Source: Metaphire vulgaris
Taxonomy: Eukaryota; Annelida; Clitellata; Crassiclitellata; Megascolecidae
Reading direction: 5' to 3'
Assembly (NCBI GenBank): GCA_018105865.1
Contig: CM030847.1
Span: 11,627,386-11,691,385, forward strand
DNA: 64,000 bases
The notes below the pieces were generated by a model that saw only the letters and a program-made list of their open reading frames with translations, ran no database searches and had not been told where the DNA came from. A program made the translations under genes and the position numbers. Below are positions 55,159-64,000 of this stretch, in pieces; position 1 is the first letter of the stretch; each line of letters opens with the position of its first letter.

Positions 55159-55487
55159 CTACGCGTATGTCAATTTTTCTAGATAGACCTATTCGATTAA
55201 AATATTTGATCACACGATATTCTACATTAAACCAGAATCTGAAATTCACGCTAAACCAATCGAACGTTAGCACACCTCAAGAGTCGATCATGCTGATGCG
55301 TTATATTACATGTATCTGAACTAACTTGGCAATAGAGCGGTCGCAATTGCAAAGCCAACAATGTGGTATTCTCTTCCTCTGTCTGTCTGATCTCTCAATT
55401 AACTTAGAACTTGGAAATCTAGACTGGAAGGCGTGGAAGCATGTCTCCTCCAATTGTATTGCCCTACATATAGTCTCTGCCTCGCTG

Positions 55488-55804
55488 CGGTGGCGTAGCG
55501 TGGGTTGGCGGGAACTTGGCGGCGCTCGACTGCCCGAGGCGAAACTGATATAGGCCAATGCACCCTCTGAGGCTCTGCCCCTCAACTTATGAAAAAGTCT
55601 GACAGGCAAAAACGGTCATCAGTTATTTCATGCAGTTACTTTTTTGTGTATATTTAATATTTTAAAATTTTATTTTTTATTTTACTTACCCTGTCAATTA
55701 TTTATTGTGCCCCCCCCCAATGCACCTTCCCGATAATTTTGCGCTCCCAAAATGCTGTGCAAGTGGCGGCAGCTCTCTGGTCCCCATGCCATGCTACGCC
55801 ACTG
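55488..55804. mobile_element. hAT-type MITE, family B-like
   Basis: Ends CGGTGGCGTAGCGTGG and ATGCTACGCCACTG with an exact 8-bp duplication CCTCGCTG. Contains GACAGGCAAAAACGGTCATC at about 55600. Confidence 0.9.
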
Positions 55805-55977
55805 CCTCGCTGTTCCTCCCATCTGATTCTAATTTTGGAATGGCTTGGTCTTTCACATAATTTATGGATTTGGAGTAGGGGGCCTATCGTCGATTGACAC
55901 CTTATGAGTAATAAAACTACTTAAACTAGTATTTAGGCCTATGTTTATAGCGAAGAAAGGAGCGGTTGTGTCAACTC

Positions 55978-56279
55978 CAGTGGCGGTTCCAAAATTTCTT
56001 GGTAGGGGGGGGTGAATGAATTCATTGAAAGTTGGTGGGGGATGAAAATAGAAGGGGAAAATCACTAAACTTTCCCGAAAAAGGCTGGGGAAAAGGAAAT
56101 TTTTATCTCTCATTTTACTACATTTTTACCGAATAGGTTGACAAGCAAAAAAGGTCATCCCCTCTTAGTTTTACTAGACTTTTACCCAAAAAGTAGGCTT
56201 CACAGGCAAAAGATTAAGTCCGAAAGTCCGGTGGGGGATGCATCCCCACTCATCCTCCACGTGGAACCACCATGCACTG
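55978..56279. mobile_element. hAT-type MITE (CAGTGGCGGTTCCA ends)
   Basis: Ends CAGTGGCGGTTCCAAA and GTGGAACCACCATGCACTG with an exact 8-bp duplication GTCAACTC. Contains GTTGACAAGCAAAAAAGGTC at 56138 and a diverged second copy at about 56197. Confidence 0.9.
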
Positions 56280-57260
56280 GTCAACTCACTTCACTGTAAA
56301 TTCCAAAAGTAAAAATAAACAAAACTACTGCTTAACTGCTCTACACTCCAGATCGACTCGAACAATGTGTTACACTGTTACTGTATCAAATAATGCAGAC
56401 GTCTATTTTATGGAATCTATCAAACGAAGGAAATGGTCTAATTTCGGCCACATAGTGAGGAAGACAGATGATTGCTTGGAGAAAGAAATGATCTAGGACA
56501 CAATGGATGATTCTCGAAGACAAGCAAAACCTAGGAAAGGTTGGATAAATGACGTCCATCATGCAATGGATGGAGACAACAGACAACAATGAAGGAGAGG
56601 ATCAGAGACACAATAGAATGGTGTGTAAAAACTCATCTGTAATGCGGTGTGCCCTCGTAGCGAGTACGGCTGAAAGACAGGACAGGGTGATACAATCATC
56701 GTCAAACGTAAAAAATGTATCCTTACTCTCTGTCTCGCCCGTAAAATAGGCCTATACTGCTTTAGGCCGTTGACAGCATAAGCCCGTGACCCAGTCGAAT
56801 GTGGCGACCAATCGATTGCGGAATCATTAGTCGGTGCGATGCTGCTCGCTCGCAATTGGACAATATTCGACTGTTATTCTGCCTAAGTCTCCGCAAAATA
56901 AAGCCTCCGCCCGCGCATTTACAGCATTGTAAAACTGCACGTTATCGAGTAAGATTCTTGCACTAGCAATTTGTACACGATTAATAAATTTAATTATATT
57001 TATAAATTATACTTACTTAGCATACCTAGCATGATTTAAAGTGGCTTAGGAGGCATTACTGACTGTGACTGGCTAAGTTTTCTCACCATCAACTTTTCCA
57101 CAACATTTTAAATTTAATTAATTCACAGTGCTCTGCTTGCTTTTTCTGATTACCAGCGTGCGCTAGGCCAGAGAGGCTGTACAGCCATCCTTGGCTAGGC
57201 CTACCATTCACTCGCTTCAATGTAATCTTTAAACAGCGTTTCAATTTCTTTCTGTTAGAG
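56280..57260 (+). other. Intergenic with a probable RTE-like remnant
   Basis: Plus-strand phrases SIKRRKWSNFGHIVRKTDD and (other frame) KPRKGWINDVHHAMD at 56410-56580 resemble the end of an RTE-like RT. The rest is unassigned. Confidence 0.5.
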
Positions 57261-57582
57261 CAGTATTTATTCTAACCACATTGATATTGGGGGGGGGGGG
57301 GTATTTTGAAATGTTTGGGGTCAAGGTCTGAATGAGTCTCCAAAAACCTTGACAAGCAAAAAAATAATCCCTCCAAGCTCCCTAATATTTTTTACCCTTC
57401 TCAAATGCCCTGGCAAGCAAAAAATGTCATCCTTACATTTCCCCTCTCCAAAAAATAAAAGCTCCCTGTCGTCACACTTTGGGGGGAGAATTTCTATCCC
57501 CCAAGCAACATATAAAAATTTTTGGAGAAATTTTAAAACTTGGGGTGGGGATTCCCCCAGAGAAGGCCTAGAATAAACACTG
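57261..57582. mobile_element. hAT-type MITE (CAGTATTTATTCTA ends)
   Basis: Ends CAGTATTTATTCTAACC and GGCCTAGAATAAACACTG; CTGTTAGAG (9 bp) on both sides. Two copies of the GACAAGC motif (57350 and 57411). Confidence 0.88.
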
Positions 57583-57652
57583 CTGTTAGAGGTTCTTGAC
57601 AAATGTTGGTTAAGAATCTAAATTCGATCGTCCTTACTTAATTATCCTCAGC

Positions 57653-57849
57653 CAGTGTTTAGTCTAGGCCGTTTCCGGGGGGAAATTGCTCTTTCCCCCC
57701 GGAAATTTCAAATTCTCCCCCTGGAAATTTTGGAATACTACATGGACTAACATCGGCCCCTGGGCCCTAGCAGAATTCCCCCGGCTTTGTCAGTTTCCCT
57801 CCGGCTTTTTCAGTTCCCCCCGGAGTCCAGGAGTCTAGATTAAACACTG
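57653..57849. mobile_element. hAT-type MITE (CAGTGTTTAGTCTAG ends)
   Basis: Ends CAGTGTTTAGTCTAGGCC and GAGTCTAGATTAAACACTG; flanks TCCTCAGC and CTCTCAGC (6 of 8). The interior is a run of CCCCCGGAAATTT-like units. Confidence 0.8.
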
Positions 57850-57933
57850 CTCTCAGCCATTGAGATCTGCTTTATTCATTTGGTCAGTTTGCTGATCTAT
57901 TATAGGCCTATACTAAAATGGTCTAACCGTAGG

Positions 57934-58035
57934 GGCCATCCATAAATGACGTTACGCGATTTTGGCATGTTTTGACCCCCTCCCCTACGTAACGCGTCGT
58001 AAAAAAAGTCAGACCCCCTAAAATATGACGTAACG
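57934..58035. mobile_element. Half Harbinger-like MITE
   Basis: GGGGCCATCCATAAATGACG followed by the phrase ACCCCCTCCCCTACGTAACG. Only the left end is present; it is interrupted or truncated before the hAT-type MITE at 58106. Confidence 0.55.
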
Positions 58036-58105
58036 TGTCGAGTCGTCGACCCTCTCTTAATTCTCGCTTAATTTGTATGCGGTCAATCGATCAATCATCC
58101 CTGCA

Positions 58106-58460
58106 CAGTGTTTATTCTAGACCTTCTCTGGGGAGAATCCCCCAACTTTTAACCCTCCCCCAAAAATTATATGTTGGCTTGGGGTGGAAATTCCCCCAAA
58201 AGTGTGACGAGGGGCTATTTTTGGAGAGGGGAAAATATAAGGATGACCATTTTGTACTTGTCAGGGCATTTGAGAAAGGTAAAACATATATTAGGAAGGA
58301 TGACCTGTTTTGCTTGTCACGACATTTCAGAAGGAAAAATTATAAAGATGACCATTTTTTCTTGTCAAGATTTTTAGAGACTCATGCAGGCCTTGTCCCC
58401 CAAACATTTCAAAATCCCCCTCCAATGTCAGCTAGCTAGGTGGCTATAGAATGAACACTG
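58106..58460. mobile_element. hAT-type MITE (CAGTGTTTATTCTAG ends)
   Basis: Ends CAGTGTTTATTCTAGACC and CTATAGAATGAACACTG with an exact 8-bp duplication TCCCTGCA. Three inverted GACAAGC motifs lie at 58242, 58299 and 58347. Confidence 0.92.
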
Positions 58461-58689
58461 TCCCTGCATCGCCTTCAGTATTGCTGCACGCATCACGCCT
58501 CTCACGAGTCTTCATGTAATACGTACGACTTCTGTGCTGAGCTGTTTAATTATTATGTTTACAATTTCTTATTTTAATTTAAAACATGAGTGGCAAAGTT
58601 TCAACATCTAATATACATGTATCTGTCTTAGTGAATTTGTCCAAAGTTTGTTGAACTTTTTTTAAACTATCGAGCTTCTTATATTACTA

Positions 58690-59040
58690 GAACTCGAAGG
58701 CTCGCTTCGCTCGCGCGAGCTTCGCTCGCATGAGGGTCGCTTCGCGTCGCTTCGCTTCGCTCGAGGCAACGACCAATCCAATTGCAATTCCAGAACGACC
58801 AATGAGAACGCTCACTCAGCCAACCAATCAGAACGCTTGAAGGTAACCAATCAGAACGCTCACACAGCCAACCAATCAGAACGCTCACACAGCCAAACAA
58901 TCAGAATGCTCGAACGCAACCAATCAGAACGCTCACACAGCCAACCAATCAGAACGCTCGAAGGCAACAGACATACAGATAACGATTTTAATGTAATAGA
59001 CTAGAAAGATGCTCGCTTCGCTCGCGCTCGCAGTGCAGGA
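58690..59040. repeat. Tandem CCAATCAGAACGCTC repeats flanked by GCTTCGCTCGC
   Basis: Six or seven units of about 25 bp (AACCAATCAGAACGCTCACA) are framed by GCTCGCTTCGCTCGCGCGAG at 58700 and GATGCTCGCTTCGCTCGCGC at 59009. The phrase ACAGACATACAGATAACGAT follows. A related end lies at 59376-59430. The framed layout suggests a mobile repeat. Confidence 0.7.
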
Positions 59041-59218
59041 TAATACTAAAACCCAATCATGAATTCATGCTGAACAATGTTTCAATGATGTACTGTACAT
59101 ACGCCACCTAGCCAAGCTCTGCGCCACGTAATAATTAGGCCTATGTACGTTAAAATCACGCAACTGTGACGCTGTACACGTATTTTTAGTGTACGTTAAA
59201 ATTGGGCAACTTCCTCAA

Positions 59219-59345
59219 GCTACGAACAATTGTTACCAATAGCAACGTCGTCGCACGCCCACCCCTCTGACGCTGCAATGACTCGACTAAACCGTGCTAA
59301 ACTATGAACAATTGTTACCAATAGCAACGTCTTCGAACGCATCGC
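59219..59345. repeat. Direct duplication, about 85-bp period
   Basis: CAATTGTTACCAATAGCAAC occurs at 59226 and 59310 with similar following sequence (GTCGTCGCACGC, GTCTTCGAACGC). Confidence 0.8.
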
Positions 59346-59447
59346 GACGTAAGGACTAAACCGTCTACCAATAGTCAACCAATCAGAACGCTTGAAGGTA
59401 ACAGACATACAGAATAACGATTTTAATATGATAGATAATATGCCTAA

Positions 59448-59899
59448 GGGGCTGTCCATTAATTACGTCAACAATTTAGGGGGAGGGGGTTTGAAAAAGG
59501 TTGACAGTTGCTGACAGGGGGAGGGGGCCTCAGGGGGTCAAGAGAAATTGACGTCAACAATTTCACTTTTTACAAATAATCAAAAAAATAGGAAATTTCA
59601 TGGAATACTACTATATTACAATGGAAAAAAGCATGGCAAAAGGTCATCATCACCACATTTTGACACTAGATGAGCAAAACAGGGAAAAATGGCCATCACC
59701 GCAAAAATAGAAAAATTAATGGCCATCACCGCAAAAATAATAACCTTGTTATTGGGACCTGTCATTGATCTTGGGAGGGGGTCAACAGTTTTTGACGCAA
59801 TTATGGGGGGGGGGGGGGTAACTGAAAGTTGGCAGTTGTTGACAAGGGGAAGGGGTCAAAATTGCCCAAAATTTGTTGACATAATTAATGGACAGCCCC
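59448..59899. mobile_element. PIF/Harbinger-like MITE with TAA duplication
   Basis: Inverted ends GGGGCTGTCCATTAATTACG and ATAATTAATGGACAGCCCC; TAA on both sides (59445-59447 and 59900-59902). The GTCAACAATTT subterminal phrase is mirrored by AAATTTGTTGAC. 452 bp, no coding capacity. Confidence 0.88.
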
Positions 59900-60525
59900 T
59901 AAAAGGTTTTCATTCTTTGTTCAACCGGCAGCCAGTGTAAATTTTTCAGAGCAGGTTTATTGTTTGAGGATGTTGGTAATTGCGCTAGGAATATAATCTG
60001 AAATCTTTGCGGCTTTGAACATTCGATATAGTTATACAAGTGCATAAAAATTACGCTAATCAAGTCGCTTAATTGTGAACAAGAGCATTAATGGCAAGAG
60101 GGAAATTGCTGACTCAATTGGATCTTACGCAAACACAGACTTTTAAAGCGATTTTCATTGCATTTAATCATTTATACATGACGCTGCATACCAAATGTGC
60201 CAGCGCATAAATCGTGGACCTGGCAATCAACTATAGCTGCGCTGCATAATTGCATTAATTGTTTCATTTCATGATGCAATGTAAATTTGTCTAATGTAGT
60301 AGTAAAATAATGTGATGCAATTGAAATCGCGTAATGTATGCGCAGCTATTTTAACGTATGGTGAGATAACAGAACGCATATAATCTACAGAATTCCTTAT
60401 TAACTGAGAAATAAGAGCACTTATTTGGACGTAAGAGTCGAACAGTAGAATGCGGCATAAGTGTATTCTATGGCTATATGAGACTTAGTCTATGTCCGGT
60501 GTTGCGTGATCCTCTGCTCTTGTAG

Positions 60526-60627
60526 TTCTCGTGCTGCTTTCGCTGCTTTTCATCTTCGGCTTCTTAAATTTAACTTATTTAAGGGAAGAAATGAAGATCA
60601 CCGTCAATAAAAAGAATCCACCGACAG
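60526..60627 (+). CDS. Candidate exon with hydrophobic segment, unknown gene
   Basis: The acceptor CTCTGCTCTTGTAG (to 60525) and donor ACAG|GTGAGC enclose 102 nt with one open frame: LVLLSLLFIFGFLNLTYLRE, then EMKITVNKKNPPT. The first half is strongly hydrophobic (signal anchor or membrane segment). An ATG at 60591 could instead start a cytosolic protein (MKITVNKKNPPT) if this were a first exon. No further exon was found before the window ends. The family is not recognised. Confidence 0.3.
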
Positions 60628-61529
60628 GTGAGCAACAGAAGTTACAGAATTTATAAAAGTCCAGTTGACGACACCAGATGAATGCCATTTAACGTAATAC
60701 AGTGTAGCTTCTAGCCAGTGGCTAGTGACTACACCAGTAATGGCCTATGGGTGGCATGACCCCCAAATTCTAACTGAGCCTCCAAAATTTAGCCGAAGAC
60801 CAGTTTTGCTTGTCAGCAGCTAGAAAGAGAAGTCATTCTTCTCGGTTGTGCTTTGCCCTCATTTGAAATAATTTTTCCTTACTGCTTCTAGAAGATGAAC
60901 CTCCCCATGAATAGAATGACCATAAATATTTGTGCAGAGTAAGCCAGTATAAATATGAGAGGAAACCCGAATATATTCAGATGGCGTATGCATATGTAAA
61001 CACATATATTTCAATATATGAAGGCATTGGTTATTTGGTAACGGGATTTCTTGTCTTCGAGACGTTTTGCCTCAAGTGTGGGCTATTTGCCCACTGCATC
61101 ATTACCCTATATAGAGTTAGACTGCTCTCTATAACAAATAATATTTTAGCACTAAAAAAAATTGGGGCCACAAATGTTTAATGTGGATCATACTATAATC
61201 ATTATAGAATATAAACAGCGAATTGAAATAAAATTATGATTAATTTATAATAACTCATGACTCCCCTGGAAGGAAGCCATGGCTCTGCAGGGAGCTGCGG
61301 CTCCCAATTTTATGAGCCACTGGTCTAGACTATTGCATGCACCTTTATTGCCTATGTGATATATATACAATCATACTGATGCATTCTCACACGCACATGG
61401 ATATTGTTTTAGAAAATGTCATCAACTTTCATAATTAAGAAAACTCATGCACATCTGAATATATGACAGTTATGCACTTTTATAACTTCAGTTATAATAG
61501 CTAAAGTAACAGTTGATGGTAGGTTGGGT
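60628..61529. other. No supported gene; a MITE remnant
   Basis: CCAGTTTTGCTTGTCAGC at 60801 marks a decayed element (about 60716-60900). Nothing else was recognised. Confidence 0.35.
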
Positions 61530-62640
61530 TAGGTTAATAAGTCAATTTATTTAGCACAGAAACATGGAAGAAGTGCCAAAGTTTAGAGCACTTTACACTT
61601 TTACAGGGTCTCATAAAAGTAAGTTTTAAGTTTCCTTCCAGATGAATCAAAATTGGACTCTCTTTGTCACGTGGCCAGGTAATGCATTCCAGAGAATAGG
61701 ATTTCCCTGTGTGACCGATCTCTCGCCAAATTTTGCCGTCCAAGACGGAGGAGGGACGACCAGTTTGACTGCTCAACTGGATCTTAGTTGCAGGTGTCTG
61801 TCAGTAGACGGGGCCTCAGGACCAAAGCCACCAGGTAATCCGGGAAGGCTGGATCATGGAGGGCTCGGAACGTGAGGATACACTGCTTATAGGCATTATG
61901 CTCCGGGATGTAGCTTCTCCTTCAGCAAAGGAGGGGAGATATGTTCTCCCCTTCTTACTCCAAAGATCAGCCGGGCAGAGGCATTAAGAACCATCTGCAG
62001 CCGACTAAGCTGGTAGTCGGGCAGGCCCCAGAGAATACTATTGCAATAGTGACCCTTGTGAGGATAAAAGCGTGGACTAGGAGAGTCGCCGCTGAGGTTG
62101 GTAGGTGATGACGGATCTTCCTGATTCGCCTAAGCTGCTAATAACAGGACCGATAGATGTTACCAATATGGACATCGAACGCAAGAGATGTGTTGAAGTG
62201 GACTCCCAAGAGGCGCACTTCGGTGGAGGGAGGGAGGGAGGGAGGGAGGGGCGTGCTCTCCGTTGATCAGGAATGGGGCACGACTGATCAGGTGTCCCCT
62301 CCTGAGAGTCGTGAGCCACAATAGCCCCGTCTTACGAGGATTTAGCGCAAGACGATTCATGTCTGTCCACTTTTTTATCTCAGTGATACATTCAGTCACT
62401 CCTGCAACCGTGGAGTCCATCTGGCAAAGAGAGTATATTTGCACATCATCCATGTAAGTGTGCACCACCGCAGGACCTGACAATGGCGCTAATATCTGCA
62501 ACATAAAGAATGAAAAGTAAGGGTCCTAATACCGACCCCTGTAGCACACCGCTGAGGACCCGGCGCAGGGACAACCTATGGGTGCTTGCATGTCATGACT
62601 GCAAAAAGATCTGGTCAATTTTTGAGCCACATCATCATGG
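61530..62640 (-). mobile_element. CR1/L2-like LINE, RT and C-terminal part
   Basis: Minus strand: GVLQGSVLGPLLFILYVADI (about 62565-62505), the catalytic box TYMDDVQIYS (about 62460), WTDMNRLALNPRKTGLLWL (about 62360-62305), and much later FGERSVTQGNPILWNALPGH and FRRKLKTYF (about 61720-61620). Frames change and several stops occur. Met replaces Ala in the YADD box. It is the most complete CR1/L2 copy in the window. Confidence 0.88.
62227..62249. repeat. (GGGA)n tract
   Basis: About six GGGA units inside the LINE. Confidence 0.9.
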
Positions 62641-63336
62641 AAAGCAGGAAGACTTTGATTGACCAGAGAGGAAGAACTAAAAGATGAAAGATGTGTTTTT
62701 AGATTAGATCAGCATTCCACAATGAATATGAATGTTGGGTATGATTTCAGATGGAGTAATCTTTATTTTCAGTGTCTTCAATGCACTAATCATTTGCAGA
62801 AAGATGCTGATTTGCACTTTGTTGATGAAGAAACCATATAAATTTCATTCAATTGATTTTGTGTGAACACTGGTATTTGTAAAAGATCAACTAAACCCAT
62901 TAAGGAATCTATTGGATGTCTTATTTTCTCAGATAAAATTAAGATTCTTGTAGCTGTGTATTTGCAGGTGTTCTGTTGGCATTGGAGTATGCAAAACCTT
63001 TTGTTAAGATTGAATCTCAATTGGGAGATTCAACAAGTCTTTCTGTAGGCAGGTATGCCATTTTGCTGATCTTGTCCAGCTATCAGTATATACAATTGAG
63101 TGTCCACATTTAATGCAGACACTCAATTTATATAGCACTTTGATATTAATAACCGGTCATCAGTCTAAAGCACTTGATAGTCTGCCTCACGCCAGTGGAC
63201 ATGTGAATACCAAAGATATTTATTCTACATTCCCTGGGATCGAGGGTTAAACCTAGAGTGATGGATCATTGTAAGACTGAGTTGATTCTCTTCCAAATGA
63301 GCTTTTGAGGCACTGAACGATGCATAATGATAGATC
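62641..63336. other. No supported gene; LINE-like tail near 63125
   Basis: AATTTATATAGCACTTTGAT at about 63125 resembles a CR1/L2 3' tail. Open frames of 60-76 codons on both strands show no known motif. Confidence 0.35.
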
Positions 63337-63560
63337 TGTTAGGGGCACAGTGGAGCATTCTTGCCACGCAACCAGAGGGTAGCAGGTTCAAATTTTACCC
63401 TGGCCACTGTGTAGCTGCCTTGCACAAGTTGTTCACCCCGATTAACCCTGTGCTTACTATTTATTCTTCACTTTGTGAATGACTTAGCATGTATGAACAT
63501 TAACAACCATGTAATAATAATAATGATAAGTAATAATAATAATAATAAGATTAAGAATAA
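63337..63560 (+). mobile_element. tRNA-derived SINE with (ATA)n tail
   Basis: GGGCACAGTGGAGCATTC (A-box-like) and GGTTCAAATTTTACC (B-box-like, about 63389) lie at tRNA spacing. The body ends in an (AATAAT)n tail at 63510-63547. Confidence 0.6.
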
Positions 63561-63605
63561 TAGTAATAAAATAATACTGCTAAAATGATGATTTAGTGAT
63601 AATAT

Positions 63606-63849
63606 CAGGGCTTTTTTGTGCCGGAACGAGGCGGAACGGCATTACGGAAAATCTGAAGACGTATTTTTTTGCAACATTAAATTCATAAGTAGAAAATTTA
63701 GAACTGATATAGTTCTTAAATTTCTATGTGTGAATTTAATGTAGTATTGATTATAATCATTCTAGTAACTGTTCGGCCGTACATCATGTTGACAATTGAC
63801 TTCTGACTATTGCATTCCAGAAAATATTTTTTTTTGCAAAAAAAGCCCG
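63606..63849. mobile_element. hAT-type MITE (CAGGGCTTTTTT ends)
   Basis: Left CAGGGCTTTTTTGTGCC and right GCAAAAAAAGCCCG are inverted; flanks GATAATAT and AATAATAT match 7 of 8. Confidence 0.78.
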
Positions 63850-64000
63850 AATAATATACATTATTTAAGTATAACATTGAAATATTTACCTATTGATAAT
63901 TATTGTAAACATTTAAAATGCTTTCATTCACTTGCTTGTAATTAGTTAGCTGCCTTAGATTTCAATCATTCAGAGTTGTTTCATTGAATGAGTGCATGTA

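Noticed and set aside
58790..58975. CRISPR-like array
   Set aside because: Units are adjacent tandem repeats without distinct spacers, in an animal genome.
61642..61875. 77-codon plus-strand frame
   Set aside because: Shadow of the minus-strand LINE C terminus.
62160..62504. A host gene with a YMDD polymerase motif
   Set aside because: The surrounding blocks (GVLQGSVLGPLLF, NPILWNALP, FRRKLKT) are those of a CR1/L2 LINE, and stops and frame changes show it is dead. Not a viral gene.

Overview
This is animal nuclear DNA, AT-rich (about 37% GC by eye), with long introns and very many transposon remnants. The signs are GT-AG spliced genes, LINE fragments, tRNA-derived SINEs and numerous hAT-type MITEs. 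No prokaryotic gene organisation, CRISPR array or viral gene was seen. The species cannot be fixed from the window. A marine invertebrate is my best guess, possibly an echinoderm or another deuterostome, but the predicted LGGRFamide peptide also resembles cnidarian RFamides.

The main gene is one ARID4A/ARID4B (RBP1-like) orthologue on the minus strand. I could thread 20 coding exons from 51443 down to 17733. All junctions keep phase and give 4656 nt, or 1551 codons plus stop. Domain order matches the family: N-terminal Tudor, RBB1NT/PWWP-like region, ARID, chromo barrel, a long acidic Ser/Glu-rich stretch, and the conserved C-terminal helix ending in an arginine cluster. The first exon with the start codon was not found. 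A CpG-dense segment at about 53.7-54.3 kb is the likely promoter.

The second gene, on the plus strand at 10.7-11.5 kb, is a small neuropeptide precursor. It has a signal peptide, a His/Gly-rich spacer between dibasic sites, and a C-terminal amidated decapeptide, pQESLGLGGRF-NH2. A diverged, frameshifted relative lies 3.3 kb upstream (about 7.9-8.26 kb). The two share 3'UTR and flanking DNA, so they arose by genomic duplication. A possible exon of a third, unidentified plus-strand gene lies at 60526-60627.

The rest is mobile DNA. The flanks (1-16 kb and 52-64 kb) are crowded with short palindromic-ended elements whose ends begin CAG/CAT/TAG, most with recognisable 8-bp target duplications (hAT MITEs). 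Many share an internal inverted motif, TTGACAAGCAAAAAAGGTCA. The ARID4 introns contain few of these. They hold LINE fragments (RTE-like and CR1/L2-like, both strands), SINEs, a piggyBac-like hairpin and a 3.26-kb element with inverted arms of about 1 kb and a broken transposase-like core (34161-37417).
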